Positions 31,704 through 41,004 of a stretch of 64,000 bases of DNA are shown one piece after another. How positions within the stretch are numbered: the stretch's first letter is position 1; each line of letters begins with the position of its first letter. The notes under the pieces are model-generated. The model was not told the DNA's origin and searched no databases. It saw only the letters and a list, made by a program, of their open reading frames with translations. This stretch comes from Ramlibacter sp. (lineage in GTDB: Bacteria; Pseudomonadota; Gammaproteobacteria; Burkholderiales; Burkholderiaceae_C): the NCBI RefSeq assembly GCF_028291745.1, contig NZ_JAQGNQ010000101.1, positions 1 to 64,000 on the forward strand, given 5' to 3'. The position numbers and the translations under genes are program-made.

Positions 31704-34033
31704 CACTGCGCTCCGCTCAGCACGCCGGGCACGTCGATGCGCGGGCAGGTCTTGATGTGCCCCTGGTCCTCGTAGCCGAGGGTGAGGTGGAAGGCGCCGC
31801 GCAGGGCCGCCACGCTGCCGCTGGCCTCGAAGCCCGAGCCTGCCAGCGCCGGATTGCCGAAATGCCCGGCGACATCGGGGCGTTGCGTGCGCTGCGCCGG
31901 GATCAGGAAGTGCCGGCCCGCCGCATCGGTCAGCACGAGGAAGACCTGAGCCGGCGACTGGCCCTGCGCCGTCGCCAGCCAGCCGTGCGCCATGATCATG
32001 CGGCCGGCGGAGAAGGGCTGGTCGGCGCCCACGCCATTGAGGATGTCCATGCTGGCCATGCAGCCGGGGGCCGGCTGCACCACGCCCTCGGCGGCCGCGC
32101 GCGCGGGTTCCTGCTGCGCGTACAGGCGCAGCGCGGTCGGATCGGGCGGCAGCCGCAGCCCGCGAAATTCGATGGTGTAGCTGGCGTTCCACATCGACGG
32201 GTTGCGCGCGGTGACGGCCAGCGACCGCACGCCCTTGTAATTCAGTTGCTCCGGACCGGCATAGAGTAATCCGAAGTCGGCTGCGTTCTCCACCAGCGGG
32301 GACAGCAGCAGGCCCGCGCGCGCCATGCCGGCAATCAGCCGATATTTGCGTCGCGTGCCGTCCGCCATTTGCAGCTGCACGTCCAGCTGGGAAGGCTTGT
32401 AGAAGAGGCCCGAAACGGCGCCAAGCGTGCTTGGACGCAGGTCGAAGCGCACGAAAGCGGCGCAATCCCCGGCAGGCAGGTTCACGGTCTCGCCCAGCGC
32501 ATGCCGCAAACGCTGCGTGCCGCAGTCGGCCAGCGTGCGCGGCGCCGCGCGCTTGCGCAGCAGCAGGGCGTCGCCCTTCAGGTCCGCGGGCTCGTAGCGC
32601 GCCAGCAGCTCGGGCCAGCTCGGGCCGTCTTCCAGGGGCGGCAGGCGGCCGTCGATGGCCTCCACCCGGAATACCACCTGGTCGGGCGCCCGCGGGCCTG
32701 CCAGGTGCTGGCGATCGCGTTCGGCCAGGTCGGGCGTGTAGGCCGAATAGCTCTGGAGCACCGGCCGCGGGCTCCACTGGTTGCCGGGGGCGATCACTTC
32801 GATCTGCTGGTGCGAATAGACGTCGGTGCTGCCCGCCAGCCGGCCGAAGGCGGAGCGCGCGGCCAGGCGCTGCAGCGTGGCCTGGTAGTCGGCGGCCAGG
32901 CTGTCGGGGGCGGTCATGCGCCGGTGCAGGCCCTGCCAGGCCTCAGCGTAGGTGCGCCACGCCTGCGCCGCAAAGCGGGCGGGGGTGGTGTCGAAGTAAC
33001 GGTGGTCGATCTCACCCGAGGCCAGCAGCACCAGCGCGAGGGTCACGGTGTTGCCGACGCGGTGCACGGGCCAGGGCAGGATGCAGCACGCCAGCAGCAG
33101 GAACAGGCCGGCCATGCCGGCATGCGCATCGTGCCGCACGAAGCCGGACTTGAATGCGAGGAACAGGCCGGCCGCGAACATCAGCAGCAGGAGTGCGCGT
33201 TCGGCGCGGGGGGCGTCGCGCCGGGCCAGGGTCCACACCATCGCACCGGCGGCGAGCAGGAACAGGAGGATCTCCACGGGCTTGCCGGTGGAACTCATGG
33301 CCTCGGTGTAGCCGGCCACGATCGGCAGCATCGCGGCCAGGTAATCGCGCAAGCCGCTCCAGGGCTGGGCGGCCAGGTGCCAGGCGATCGCCCCGCCCAC
33401 CACCGGCCCGAGCACGACGGCCAGCGCCGCCCACCATTGACGACGCACGCCGCACAGCGCGCAGGCCAGCGCAGCGATCAAGGCGGCGGGCGCCAGCATC
33501 GACCCCTTGACCAGCGGCAGCAGTCCCAGCGGCGCGAACAGCAGGAACAACGTGACGGCGATGGCGCCCTGGCCTTCCGGTGCAGCGCCCTCGTCGCTGC
33601 GACCCAGCTGCTCGCACAAGGCGCCCGCCGCGACCATGTAGAACATGTACAGCGCGTCCCGCGAATACATCAGGCCGGACAGGATCAGCAGCAGTGCCAC
33701 CCGCGCGCGCCAGCCTCTGCGCAGCAGCAGCGACAGCACTGCGGCCAGTGCGACGGCAAGCACGACCGAGGCCCACACCATCCGCGCATCGGTGGCCGGA
33801 TGGAACATGTGCGAGTACACGGCCGCATAGGGGCCGAAGGTGAAGACCAGGTCGCGACCGAACACCAGGCCCTGTGCTACCGCCTGGTTCATGGCCAGTT
33901 CCCAGGACAGGTCCAGGCCCTCGCCCGGCATGCCGGGCAAGAAGGGAACCAGCGCGCAAAGCGAGGCCAGCAGGAAGGCAAGCGCCCAGGGGAGCGAGAC
34001 CCGCAGGCGACGCGGGGACAGCCGTTCGCTCAT
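31703..34033 (-). CDS. Large GT-C-like polytopic membrane protein
   Basis: A 776-aa protein not assigned to a named family. The first ~370 aa hold about 10 TM segments, starting 'LPWALAFLLASLCALVPFLP'. An acidic first periplasmic loop ('GEGLDLSWELAMNQAV') is typical of lipid-sugar-using GT-C enzymes. The last ~400 aa are a soluble, presumably periplasmic part ending in a beta-rich block ('RTQRPDVAGHFGNPALAGSG'). It lies 4 bp from the 1177-aa glycosyltransferase. A role in adding a sugar from a polyprenyl carrier at the periplasmic face is inferred. Confidence 0.75.
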   Translation of the reverse strand: MSERLSPRRLRVSLPWALAFLLASLCALVPFLPGMPGEGLDLSWELAMNQAVAQGLVFGRDLVFTFGPYAAVYSHMFHPATDARMVWASVVLAVALAAVLSLLLRRGWRARVALLLILSGLMYSRDALYMFYMVAAGALCEQLGRSDEGAAPEGQGAIAVTLFLLFAPLGLLPLVKGSMLAPAALIAALACALCGVRRQWWAALAVVLGPVVGGAIAWHLAAQPWSGLRDYLAAMLPIVAGYTEAMSSTGKPVEILLFLLAAGAMVWTLARRDAPRAERALLLLMFAAGLFLAFKSGFVRHDAHAGMAGLFLLLACCILPWPVHRVGNTVTLALVLLASGEIDHRYFDTTPARFAAQAWRTYAEAWQGLHRRMTAPDSLAADYQATLQRLAARSAFGRLAGSTDVYSHQQIEVIAPGNQWSPRPVLQSYSAYTPDLAERDRQHLAGPRAPDQVVFRVEAIDGRLPPLEDGPSWPELLARYEPADLKGDALLLRKRAAPRTLADCGTQRLRHALGETVNLPAGDCAAFVRFDLRPSTLGAVSGLFYKPSQLDVQLQMADGTRRKYRLIAGMARAGLLLSPLVENAADFGLLYAGPEQLNYKGVRSLAVTARNPSMWNASYTIEFRGLRLPPDPTALRLYAQQEPARAAAEGVVQPAPGCMASMDILNGVGADQPFSAGRMIMAHGWLATAQGQSPAQVFLVLTDAAGRHFLIPAQRTQRPDVAGHFGNPALAGSGFEASGSVAALRGAFHLTLGYEDQGHIKTCPRIDVPGVLSGAQ

Positions 34034-34037
34034 GGCC

Positions 34038-37000
34038 TCACCCGTTCTGCGGCGCCATCTGCGCGGGCGGCTCGCTGGCTGCAGCCACGGATGTAGTGAG
34101 CGCCGGCGGCAGCCGCGGGGGCCAGGCGAAGCTGAAGTCCTCGAACGAGAGCGTGAGGTTCGGGCTGTAGGCCGGGTCGTTCCGCAGCTGCTCGCCCCAG
34201 CGCTCGTTCATCGTCTGCACCTCGTGGGCGAAGCGGGCCTGCTTTTGCGGCGTGTCGTCCAGGCCGCGCGTGGCCGACTCGTGGTGATACAGCTCCGCGA
34301 ACGGCGTCCACACGTTGCGCAAGCCGGCGGCGCGCACGCGCAGGCAGAAGTCGACGTCGTTGAAGGCAACGGCCAGTTGCTCTTCGTCGAGCCCGCCGAC
34401 CTGCTGGTAGATGGCCTTGCGCACCACCAGGCAGGCGGCAGTCACCGCCGAAAAGGATTGCAGCGAGCACGCCCGCCCGAAGTAGCCATAGGCCTTGCGC
34501 GGCAGGTTCTTGTGCGCGTGGCCGGCAATGCCGCCCACGCCCAGCACCACGCCCGCATGCTGCAGCGTGCCGTTGGGATAGAGCAGGCGCGCGCCCACGA
34601 CACCCACATCGGGTTGCACTGCCAGCGCCACCATCTCGGACAGCCAGTCGGGCGAGATCACTTCCAGGTCGTTGTTCAACAGGCCCACCAGCTCGCCGCC
34701 GGCCAGCTGCACGGCCGCATTGTTCAAGGCCGAATAGTTGAACGGACGGTCGTCGCGCAGCACGCGCACCTTGGCTTGCGAGCGCAACTTTTCCAGGTAC
34801 TTCAGGGTGGCCGGATCGTCGGAGCCGTTGTCCACCACGATGATCTCGTAGTGCGCGTAGGCCGTCTTGCGCAGGATGCTCTCGACGCACCGCCGCAGCA
34901 GGCGCACGCCGTTGCGGGTCGGGATCACCAGGCTCACCAGCGGCGGCTGCGCCGGCAGGGCGTACTGCACGCGCAAGCCGGATGGCAGCTGGCTCACGGT
35001 GGCGTCCACCCCGCGCCGTTGCAGGTGCTGCTGCAGCGCGCGCAAGCCGGCCGCAGCGGCATAGGGCTTGGCCGCGGGCGACTGCGCCGTGCTCTCGCCG
35101 TGCATGCGCCAGTGGTACAGGATGCGCGGAATGTGGTGCACCTGGTCGGGCGCGATGTGCTCGACGCAGCGCAACGCCAGGTCGTAGTCCTGCGCGCCTT
35201 CGAGTCCGACCGTGAAGCCGCCCACCTGCCGCACCAGGTCCGCGTGGTACACGCCCAGGTGCGTGACCAGGTTGTGCGTGTAGAACAGGTCGAGGTTCCA
35301 GTCGCACTTGAAGTAGGGCGTGACGCGCTGGCCCTCGGCGCTGACCTTGTCCTCGTCGGAGTAGATCAGCCGCGCACGCGGGTTTCGGGCGATGGCATCG
35401 GCCACCCAGAACAGGGTGCCTTCCGCCAGCAGGTCGTCGTGGTCGAGCAGCGCGATCCATTCGCCGCTGGCGATCTCCAGTGCCGCATTCGAGGCCACCG
35501 AGATGTGGCCGTTGCGCTCCAGCAGGCGCAGCTTGATTCGCGGGTCGGCCGCTGCTTCGCGCTGCAGGATCTCGCGCACTTCGGGCCGGGTCGAGGCATC
35601 GTCGGCGATGCACAGCTCCCAGTGCTCGTACACCTGCGCCCGCACCGAGGCGATCGCCTCCCGCAGCCAGCCCGGCTGCGAGTTGTACGTCGGCATCACG
35701 ATGGAGATGAGGGGCCGCACGGGCAGCGCCGCGGCCTGTGCCCGCAGGCGGGCGCGGCTCTCGGGCGTCGGCTGGTCGTAGCGCCGCACCCACTCCTGGT
35801 AGTCGTTGCGGTCGGGCGGCGTCTCGGGGTCGAGGCGGGCCGTGGCCGTGCGATGGGGCGCATAGAGCCAGGCAGTGCGGCGGCGCACGCCGCCCCAGCC
35901 TTCGTTGGCCGCAATGCGCCAGGCTGCGGCGGCAAAGCCCCGGGCGCCCCCCTTTTGCCGCACCAGGGTCTGCACGCGCCTGGCCATGCCCATGGCCTGC
36001 CGGGCGCGGACCGACGCAACCCGCAGCAGGCGGGGAGTGCCGCTGGCGACGCTTTCGTCGACACGGCCAAGCGCCTGCGCGTACTGCTCGGCGACGTGCT
36101 CCAGCCGCAGCACGGCCGCGTCGCGTTCGCGCAGCGTGGCGTGCAGCGACTGCGCCTCGCGTTCGAGTTCCTCGTTGCGTTCGCGCACGGCCCGCAGCTC
36201 GCGGGCAGTGGCGCCGGATTGCAGCGCCTCGAGACGACGCTGGGCCTGTGCGCAGAGCTGCTGGTGCGCCTGCAGCAGGGCGCGCGCATCCATCGCCAAC
36301 GGCAACGCCGGTGCGGCGGCGAGCTGCCCCAATCGTTGCGCCAGCAAGGATGCCGGTGGGGTCTCCTGCGTGGCGGATCCCCAGAGGCGTTGCGCGGCCT
36401 GCGGGTCGAAGCCGCGCACCGCTTGCTCGTACACGGCCAGCAGCTTGGCGGCTTGCGCCTGCGGATCGAAGGCCGATTGCGCGAAGCGGCGGGCGCCCTC
36501 ACCCAGCCTGCGTGCGAGCGCCGGATCGGCGAAGACCTGGCTGCATTTGCGCGCGATTTCCTCGGCCGTGCCCGTGTGCGTCAGCAGCACGTTCTCGCCG
36601 TCGGCCAGCAGGTGGGCGACGTTGGCATCGGGCAGCACCACCGGCTTGCCCATGGCCAGAAACTCGGGGAGCTTGCCCGGCAGCCGCAGGTCTTCGAAGG
36701 GATCGAGCTTGCCGGGTTGCACCAGCACGTCGGCCAGGGCCAGCAGGTCGGGCAAATCGGCACGGGGCAGCACGCCCAGGTCGGACACGGCCTCGCGCGC
36801 CTCGGGCGGCAGGTCGGGGAGGAAGTCCAGCGGGAACGGCCCGCTGCGCAGCAGCCGGCAGCGCTGGCCCTGCGCATTGAGCAGGCCCACCGCGCGGCAG
36901 AGCGTCTCGATGCCGGCGCGCGTATGGTCGTTCAGGCCACCGGGATAGACGATCACGCGCTCACGCGCGCCCACGCCGTACTGCCGGCGCAGGGCCGGGG

Positions 37001-37571
37001 ATGCGGGGTGCGGCGCGAACGCCTGCAGGTCGACGCCCGGCAGCACCGTATGGCACGGCACCCAGGGCGGCACGTCGACCGCGAGCTTGTCCTGCAGCAC
37101 CACCGCAGCGTCGGCCAGGCCGATGAAGTCGTGGAAGCGCAAGGGATGCGACAGCGCTGCGGGCAGGCGCGCGGCGATCTCGTCGTCGTGCAGCGGCAGC
37201 AGCGCCTCGGTGTCGCTCACGCCAAGCACCTGCTGTGCGATCCAGCCCTCGTTGTCTTCCAGGTACATCACGAGCGGCGCGGGATGGCGTGCGAGCCAGG
37301 CAGTGACGAAGCGGCGCACGTTCTCGCGCGGGGTCCAGGCGTGCACGACGTCCGCGGGGCGGCCGTCGGGGAAGAGTTGCTGCGGCGCGTCCAGCGCCTC
37401 CTGGTGCGAGACAACGCGGCCATGAAACGGGGCCGCTTCGGGCTGCTGGCCGTGCTGCGCCACGGCCACTGCGCACCGGTGCCCCGCGGCCGTGAGCTCG
37501 CGCGAGTGCAGCCCCAGCGGGACCGCACTGTTGCTCGCGAGATCGCCATAGAACGCGAACAGCACGTTCAT
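34038..37571 (-). CDS. Three-domain glycosyltransferase (GT4-like, coiled coil, GT2, GT2)
   Basis: A 1177-aa fusion. Residues ~1-380 look like a GT-B/GT4 enzyme ('RERVIVYPGGLNDHTRAGIE', 'VLPDANVAHLLADGENVLLT'). About 430-510 is a coiled coil ('ERNEELEREAQSLHATLRER'). The first GT2 starts near 620 ('ISIVMPTYNSQPGWLREAIA', 'ALLDHDDLLAEGTLFWV'). The second starts near 880 ('VSLVIPTRNGVRLLRRCVES', 'VDNGSDDP', 'GLLNNDLEVISPDWL', and 'FNDVDFCLRVRAAG'). It could add several residues of a repeat in the cytoplasm. Sugars are unknown; dTDP-rhamnose is one candidate donor. Confidence 0.88.
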   Translation of the reverse strand: MNVLFAFYGDLASNSAVPLGLHSRELTAAGHRCAVAVAQHGQQPEAAPFHGRVVSHQEALDAPQQLFPDGRPADVVHAWTPRENVRRFVTAWLARHPAPLVMYLEDNEGWIAQQVLGVSDTEALLPLHDDEIAARLPAALSHPLRFHDFIGLADAAVVLQDKLAVDVPPWVPCHTVLPGVDLQAFAPHPASPALRRQYGVGARERVIVYPGGLNDHTRAGIETLCRAVGLLNAQGQRCRLLRSGPFPLDFLPDLPPEAREAVSDLGVLPRADLPDLLALADVLVQPGKLDPFEDLRLPGKLPEFLAMGKPVVLPDANVAHLLADGENVLLTHTGTAEEIARKCSQVFADPALARRLGEGARRFAQSAFDPQAQAAKLLAVYEQAVRGFDPQAAQRLWGSATQETPPASLLAQRLGQLAAAPALPLAMDARALLQAHQQLCAQAQRRLEALQSGATARELRAVRERNEELEREAQSLHATLRERDAAVLRLEHVAEQYAQALGRVDESVASGTPRLLRVASVRARQAMGMARRVQTLVRQKGGARGFAAAAWRIAANEGWGGVRRRTAWLYAPHRTATARLDPETPPDRNDYQEWVRRYDQPTPESRARLRAQAAALPVRPLISIVMPTYNSQPGWLREAIASVRAQVYEHWELCIADDASTRPEVREILQREAAADPRIKLRLLERNGHISVASNAALEIASGEWIALLDHDDLLAEGTLFWVADAIARNPRARLIYSDEDKVSAEGQRVTPYFKCDWNLDLFYTHNLVTHLGVYHADLVRQVGGFTVGLEGAQDYDLALRCVEHIAPDQVHHIPRILYHWRMHGESTAQSPAAKPYAAAAGLRALQQHLQRRGVDATVSQLPSGLRVQYALPAQPPLVSLVIPTRNGVRLLRRCVESILRKTAYAHYEIIVVDNGSDDPATLKYLEKLRSQAKVRVLRDDRPFNYSALNNAAVQLAGGELVGLLNNDLEVISPDWLSEMVALAVQPDVGVVGARLLYPNGTLQHAGVVLGVGGIAGHAHKNLPRKAYGYFGRACSLQSFSAVTAACLVVRKAIYQQVGGLDEEQLAVAFNDVDFCLRVRAAGLRNVWTPFAELYHHESATRGLDDTPQKQARFAHEVQTMNERWGEQLRNDPAYSPNLTLSFEDFSFAWPPRLPPALTTSVAAASEPPAQMAPQNG

Positions 37572-37578
37572 GGGCGCA

Positions 37579-39264
37579 TCACTTCCGGTTGTCGTTGCGG
37601 TACACCGACACGCGCTCCATCCCGGACACGCGAACCGGACCGGCGATGCGAGTGAAGCCGCCGCGCGCCAGAATCTGGTCGCGGTAGGCGATTGCGTACG
37701 GATTGATCGGGTGGTGCTCGATCAGCGTGTTGCCGTCTTCCGGGAAGATCAGGTAATCGACATTGCGCACCGCGTCGGAGACCAGGCCCGCCACCTTGTC
37801 TTGGTCGCTCGCACCCGGCAGCGCCTTCCAGTCGTAGGGGTTGGCGAAGCTGACACCGAGGTCGGCCGTCTTCAGGTGCACCCGGCCCTTGATGGCGTTC
37901 GAGCCGTTCAGCGGCACGAAGCCCCGATCGAAGATCAGCGAATTGAAGACCACCGTGGAATCGAGCGTGCCCACGTACGTCACCTCGAAGGACGCCTCGC
38001 GTTTGCCGCGCGCCGCCAGGTCGGCGTCGATCGCGCCGGTGATGTTCTGCAAGGCGGGCGCCAGCGGTCGCCACGGGTCGGCGTTGGTCGTGTGGGTCCG
38101 CACGCCGCCCCAGGCGGTGATGACCACCACGGCGCAGGTGGCCAGCACCGCAGCGCCCACGAGGTGCACATTGGCCGCAGAGCCCGGCCGCCCGGCATAC
38201 GGTGCCAGCGCGAACATCAGCAGGCCAGGCACCGACGTCATCGAGACGTAGGGATTGCCGAGACTGGTGCCCAAGGCGATGAGGAAGCCCACCGGCAGCA
38301 GGCCCGTCAGCAGCATGGCCCAGTTCAGCCCGCGCGCGAGGGGCTGCCGACTCGCCACGCGCTGGCAGACGGCCCCGAGGAACACCGCGCCTGCCAGCAC
38401 GGCCACCGGCAGGCCCATGTGGGTCGCAAACACCAGGCGCAGGTGCCCGATGCTTTGCGGCAGCGGCAGCCGCGCGAGCGCGTCGTAATTGCGCGCCGTG
38501 TAGTACTCGTATAGCAGCTGGAAATTCAGCACGTAGAACCAGCCCGCCAGGACGGCGGCCGTGACGCCGGCTGCCAGGTAGTCGAGCAGGCGGCGACGGC
38601 GATCGACTCGGGCGACGACCAGGTCGGTGACGCCGGCAATGACCAGCAGCAGGACGACGTAGACGGCGCTGGTCGCGCGAAACAGCAGCGCGGCGGCGAG
38701 TGCAACGCCCAGCAGAAACCAATGCCGGCGCGCTCCGGTCGCCCGCGCCACCGCCAGCACGGCGCCGGCCGTGCCGAGTGCAAGCGCCTGCGCGAGGTCC
38801 ATCCGAAGGTCGGACAGTCCGCCGTTGAAAAAGAACACCGCCGCGTACGTGACGGTGAGCATCGCGAACGCCGCCGCCATCGGGCGTTCGTAGCAGGCAA
38901 CGCGGCGGAAGAACAGATAGGCGGCGGCGACCTGCGCCCCGACCAGCGGCAGTTGCAACAGCACCGCGTCGGCGCGGGCAGGCTGGAGCAGCGGCCCCAG
39001 CAAGGCCGATTCCACCCAGGGCAGGAACACGGTCGAATTGACGCTGCCCAGGCGCACGGCGGAGAGCACGCCTTCGCTGCGAGCGCGCACCATCAATTCG
39101 GCCATGAAGTTCATGTACGACAGCGAGTCGTAGAAGGGGCCGTAGGAGCGGTAGTAGAGCCCGTTGAGATAGATGGCGAAAGCGGCCAGCGCTACCACGG
39201 CCAGGCCCATGGCGAGCACGGTCGTGCGGGCGGAGACCGGCAGCGCTGCCTGCGGCACGGACAT
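37579..39264 (-). CDS. GT-C-like membrane protein, tandem paralogue B
   Basis: A 561-aa polytopic protein. Start 'MSVPQAALPVSARTTVLAMG' is used; earlier frame has no homology to its paralogue. About 10 TM, first loop 'YRSYGPFYDSLSYMNFMAEL' with the acidic residue expected in GT-C enzymes, then 'FFNGGLSDLRMDLAQALALG'. The C-terminal ~170 aa end 'VRVSGMERVSVYRNDN'. It is a full-length paralogue of the adjacent 574-aa protein. It probably uses a polyprenyl-phosphate sugar in the periplasm. No named family was recognised. Confidence 0.8.
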   Translation of the reverse strand: MSVPQAALPVSARTTVLAMGLAVVALAAFAIYLNGLYYRSYGPFYDSLSYMNFMAELMVRARSEGVLSAVRLGSVNSTVFLPWVESALLGPLLQPARADAVLLQLPLVGAQVAAAYLFFRRVACYERPMAAAFAMLTVTYAAVFFFNGGLSDLRMDLAQALALGTAGAVLAVARATGARRHWFLLGVALAAALLFRATSAVYVVLLLVIAGVTDLVVARVDRRRRLLDYLAAGVTAAVLAGWFYVLNFQLLYEYYTARNYDALARLPLPQSIGHLRLVFATHMGLPVAVLAGAVFLGAVCQRVASRQPLARGLNWAMLLTGLLPVGFLIALGTSLGNPYVSMTSVPGLLMFALAPYAGRPGSAANVHLVGAAVLATCAVVVITAWGGVRTHTTNADPWRPLAPALQNITGAIDADLAARGKREASFEVTYVGTLDSTVVFNSLIFDRGFVPLNGSNAIKGRVHLKTADLGVSFANPYDWKALPGASDQDKVAGLVSDAVRNVDYLIFPEDGNTLIEHHPINPYAIAYRDQILARGGFTRIAGPVRVSGMERVSVYRNDNRK

Positions 39265-39275
39265 GGGGCTGGTGG

Positions 39276-41000
39276 TCAATGGGCGTGCTCGTTCCAGTAC
39301 ACCGATACCGACTCCATGGGCGAGATGCGGATGGGCCCGACCACGCGGGTGACGCCGGGGCTCGACGTCAGCAAGTCGCGGTACGCGAAGGCATAGGGCG
39401 TGCTGGGCAGGCCAGGCTGCAAGTGGGTGCTGTTCTCCGGGACGATCAGGTAATCGGCATCCTTGAGCGTGCCGGCGGCCAGCGTGTGGATCTTGTCCTG
39501 GCCCGTCGCGCCGGGAAGCGCGTTCCACTGGATCGGGTTCGCCAGCAGACCCGGGCCGCGCATCTCGCTCGCCATGATGGCCAGCCCGTCGCGGGTGGAA
39601 CGGGTGGTGATGTCATAGACGTAGCCCTGCTCGAACACCAGCGAGTTGACGACCGCGACCGAGTCCAGGCCACCGGCATACGCGACGTCGAACTTGACGA
39701 GATCCCTGTTGCGCATCTGCAGGTCGTGGTGGATCGCGTTGGTGAGCTGCGTCAGGCCGTCCATGGTCGGCGTGTACGGCGACGCTGCGCGCGAGTGTGT
39801 GTCGATGGCCACGGGCACCGCCACGAGCACCGCCACCGCGCCGGCCACGACGTAGCTCACGGTCCGCCGGCGGCTCCACACGGTCTCGGTGCTCGCCGCG
39901 TACGGAGCCAGCCCGAACAGCAAGGCGCCGGGAACCGCCACCATCGACACATAGGGATTCAGCGCCGCGCCGAACAGCACCAGGAAGCAGAGCGGCAGCA
40001 GGCCGGCCAGCATCGGCAGCCAGTTCAGCCCGCTGCGGAACGACTGGCGGGACGCATGGCGGGAGTACAACTGCGTGAGGAACACGAACACCATCAGCAG
40101 GCAGATCGGCTTGCCCAGGTGCTGGCTCACCAGGAAGCGCAGGTGGTAGACGCTCTGGCTCAGCGGCAATCTCGCGTTGGCGTCGTAGTTCCACACGAGG
40201 TAGTAGTAACGCAGGTAGGCAAAATTGACGACGTAGAACCATCCCGAAATGGCGAGCGCCACGCCGCCGCCGACGAAGTAGCGCGCCAGCCGCGGCTTGA
40301 ACTCGCTGCGGTACAGGATGAAGTCGATGACGGCGGCTACGCCGCACAGCAGCACTGCGTACACCGGGGTGGTGGCGCGGAACAGGAAGGCCACGCCGAG
40401 GATTACGCCGAAGATGAGCCAGTCGCGCAGCCGCTGCGTGACGCGCGCCACCGACAGGAAGGCGACAGCGGCACCGAAGGCCAGCGCCTGCGAAAGGTCC
40501 AGGCGCAGGTCGGACAGTCCTCCGTTCACCCGGAACACCGCGAGGAAGGACACCGTCACCATCGCGAAGCACACGCACACCGCCTGCGGATAGCGCGCGA
40601 TGCGGCGGAAGAAATAGTACGAACCGAGGGCCTGCGCCAGCACCAGCGGCAACTGGATCAGCACCGATTGCTCGCGCACGGGGTTGACGAACAGCGCGAG
40701 CAGCGCCCCTTCGAGCCAGGGAAAGAAGACGGTTTGGCCGCCAATCGCCACCCGCAGCGCGGCCTTCATGTCCTGCGCGCGCACGGTGCCCATCACCTTG
40801 GCGAGCTGCGTGGTGTACGACATCGAGTCGTAGAAGGGCCCCTGCCGTGAGTAGTAAACCTGGTTCAGGTAGGTTGCATAGAGGGCCAGCAATGCGATCA
40901 GGGCCAGCAGCACCAGGACCGGTTTCGTGATCCAGGTCCCGGCGGTATTGGTCGGTTCCGTTGCCACCCAGTTGGTCGCTTGTTGTGACGCGTCCATCAT
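39276..41000 (-). CDS. GT-C-like membrane protein, tandem paralogue A
   Basis: A 574-aa polytopic protein, colinear with its downstream neighbour: 'YSRQGPFYDSMSYTTQLAKV', 'VNGGLSDLRLDLSQALAFGA', 'WNYDANARLPLSQSVYHLRF', 'NPYVSMVAVPGALLFGLAPY' and the ending 'IRISPMESVSVYWNEHAH' all have counterparts there. First TM 'VLVLLALIALLALYATYLNQ'. A tandem duplication followed by divergence is clear from the order of shared blocks. A lipid-linked sugar transferase role is inferred from topology only. Confidence 0.8.
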   Translation of the reverse strand: MMDASQQATNWVATEPTNTAGTWITKPVLVLLALIALLALYATYLNQVYYSRQGPFYDSMSYTTQLAKVMGTVRAQDMKAALRVAIGGQTVFFPWLEGALLALFVNPVREQSVLIQLPLVLAQALGSYYFFRRIARYPQAVCVCFAMVTVSFLAVFRVNGGLSDLRLDLSQALAFGAAVAFLSVARVTQRLRDWLIFGVILGVAFLFRATTPVYAVLLCGVAAVIDFILYRSEFKPRLARYFVGGGVALAISGWFYVVNFAYLRYYYLVWNYDANARLPLSQSVYHLRFLVSQHLGKPICLLMVFVFLTQLYSRHASRQSFRSGLNWLPMLAGLLPLCFLVLFGAALNPYVSMVAVPGALLFGLAPYAASTETVWSRRRTVSYVVAGAVAVLVAVPVAIDTHSRAASPYTPTMDGLTQLTNAIHHDLQMRNRDLVKFDVAYAGGLDSVAVVNSLVFEQGYVYDITTRSTRDGLAIMASEMRGPGLLANPIQWNALPGATGQDKIHTLAAGTLKDADYLIVPENSTHLQPGLPSTPYAFAYRDLLTSSPGVTRVVGPIRISPMESVSVYWNEHAH

Positions 41001-41004
41001 CGCC

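Noticed and set aside
33840-37655. 1271-aa plus-strand ORF
   Set aside because: Antisense shadow of the 1177-aa glycosyltransferase; His/Arg/Gln/Ala-rich composition and no family motifs, typical of the complementary frame of a high-GC gene.
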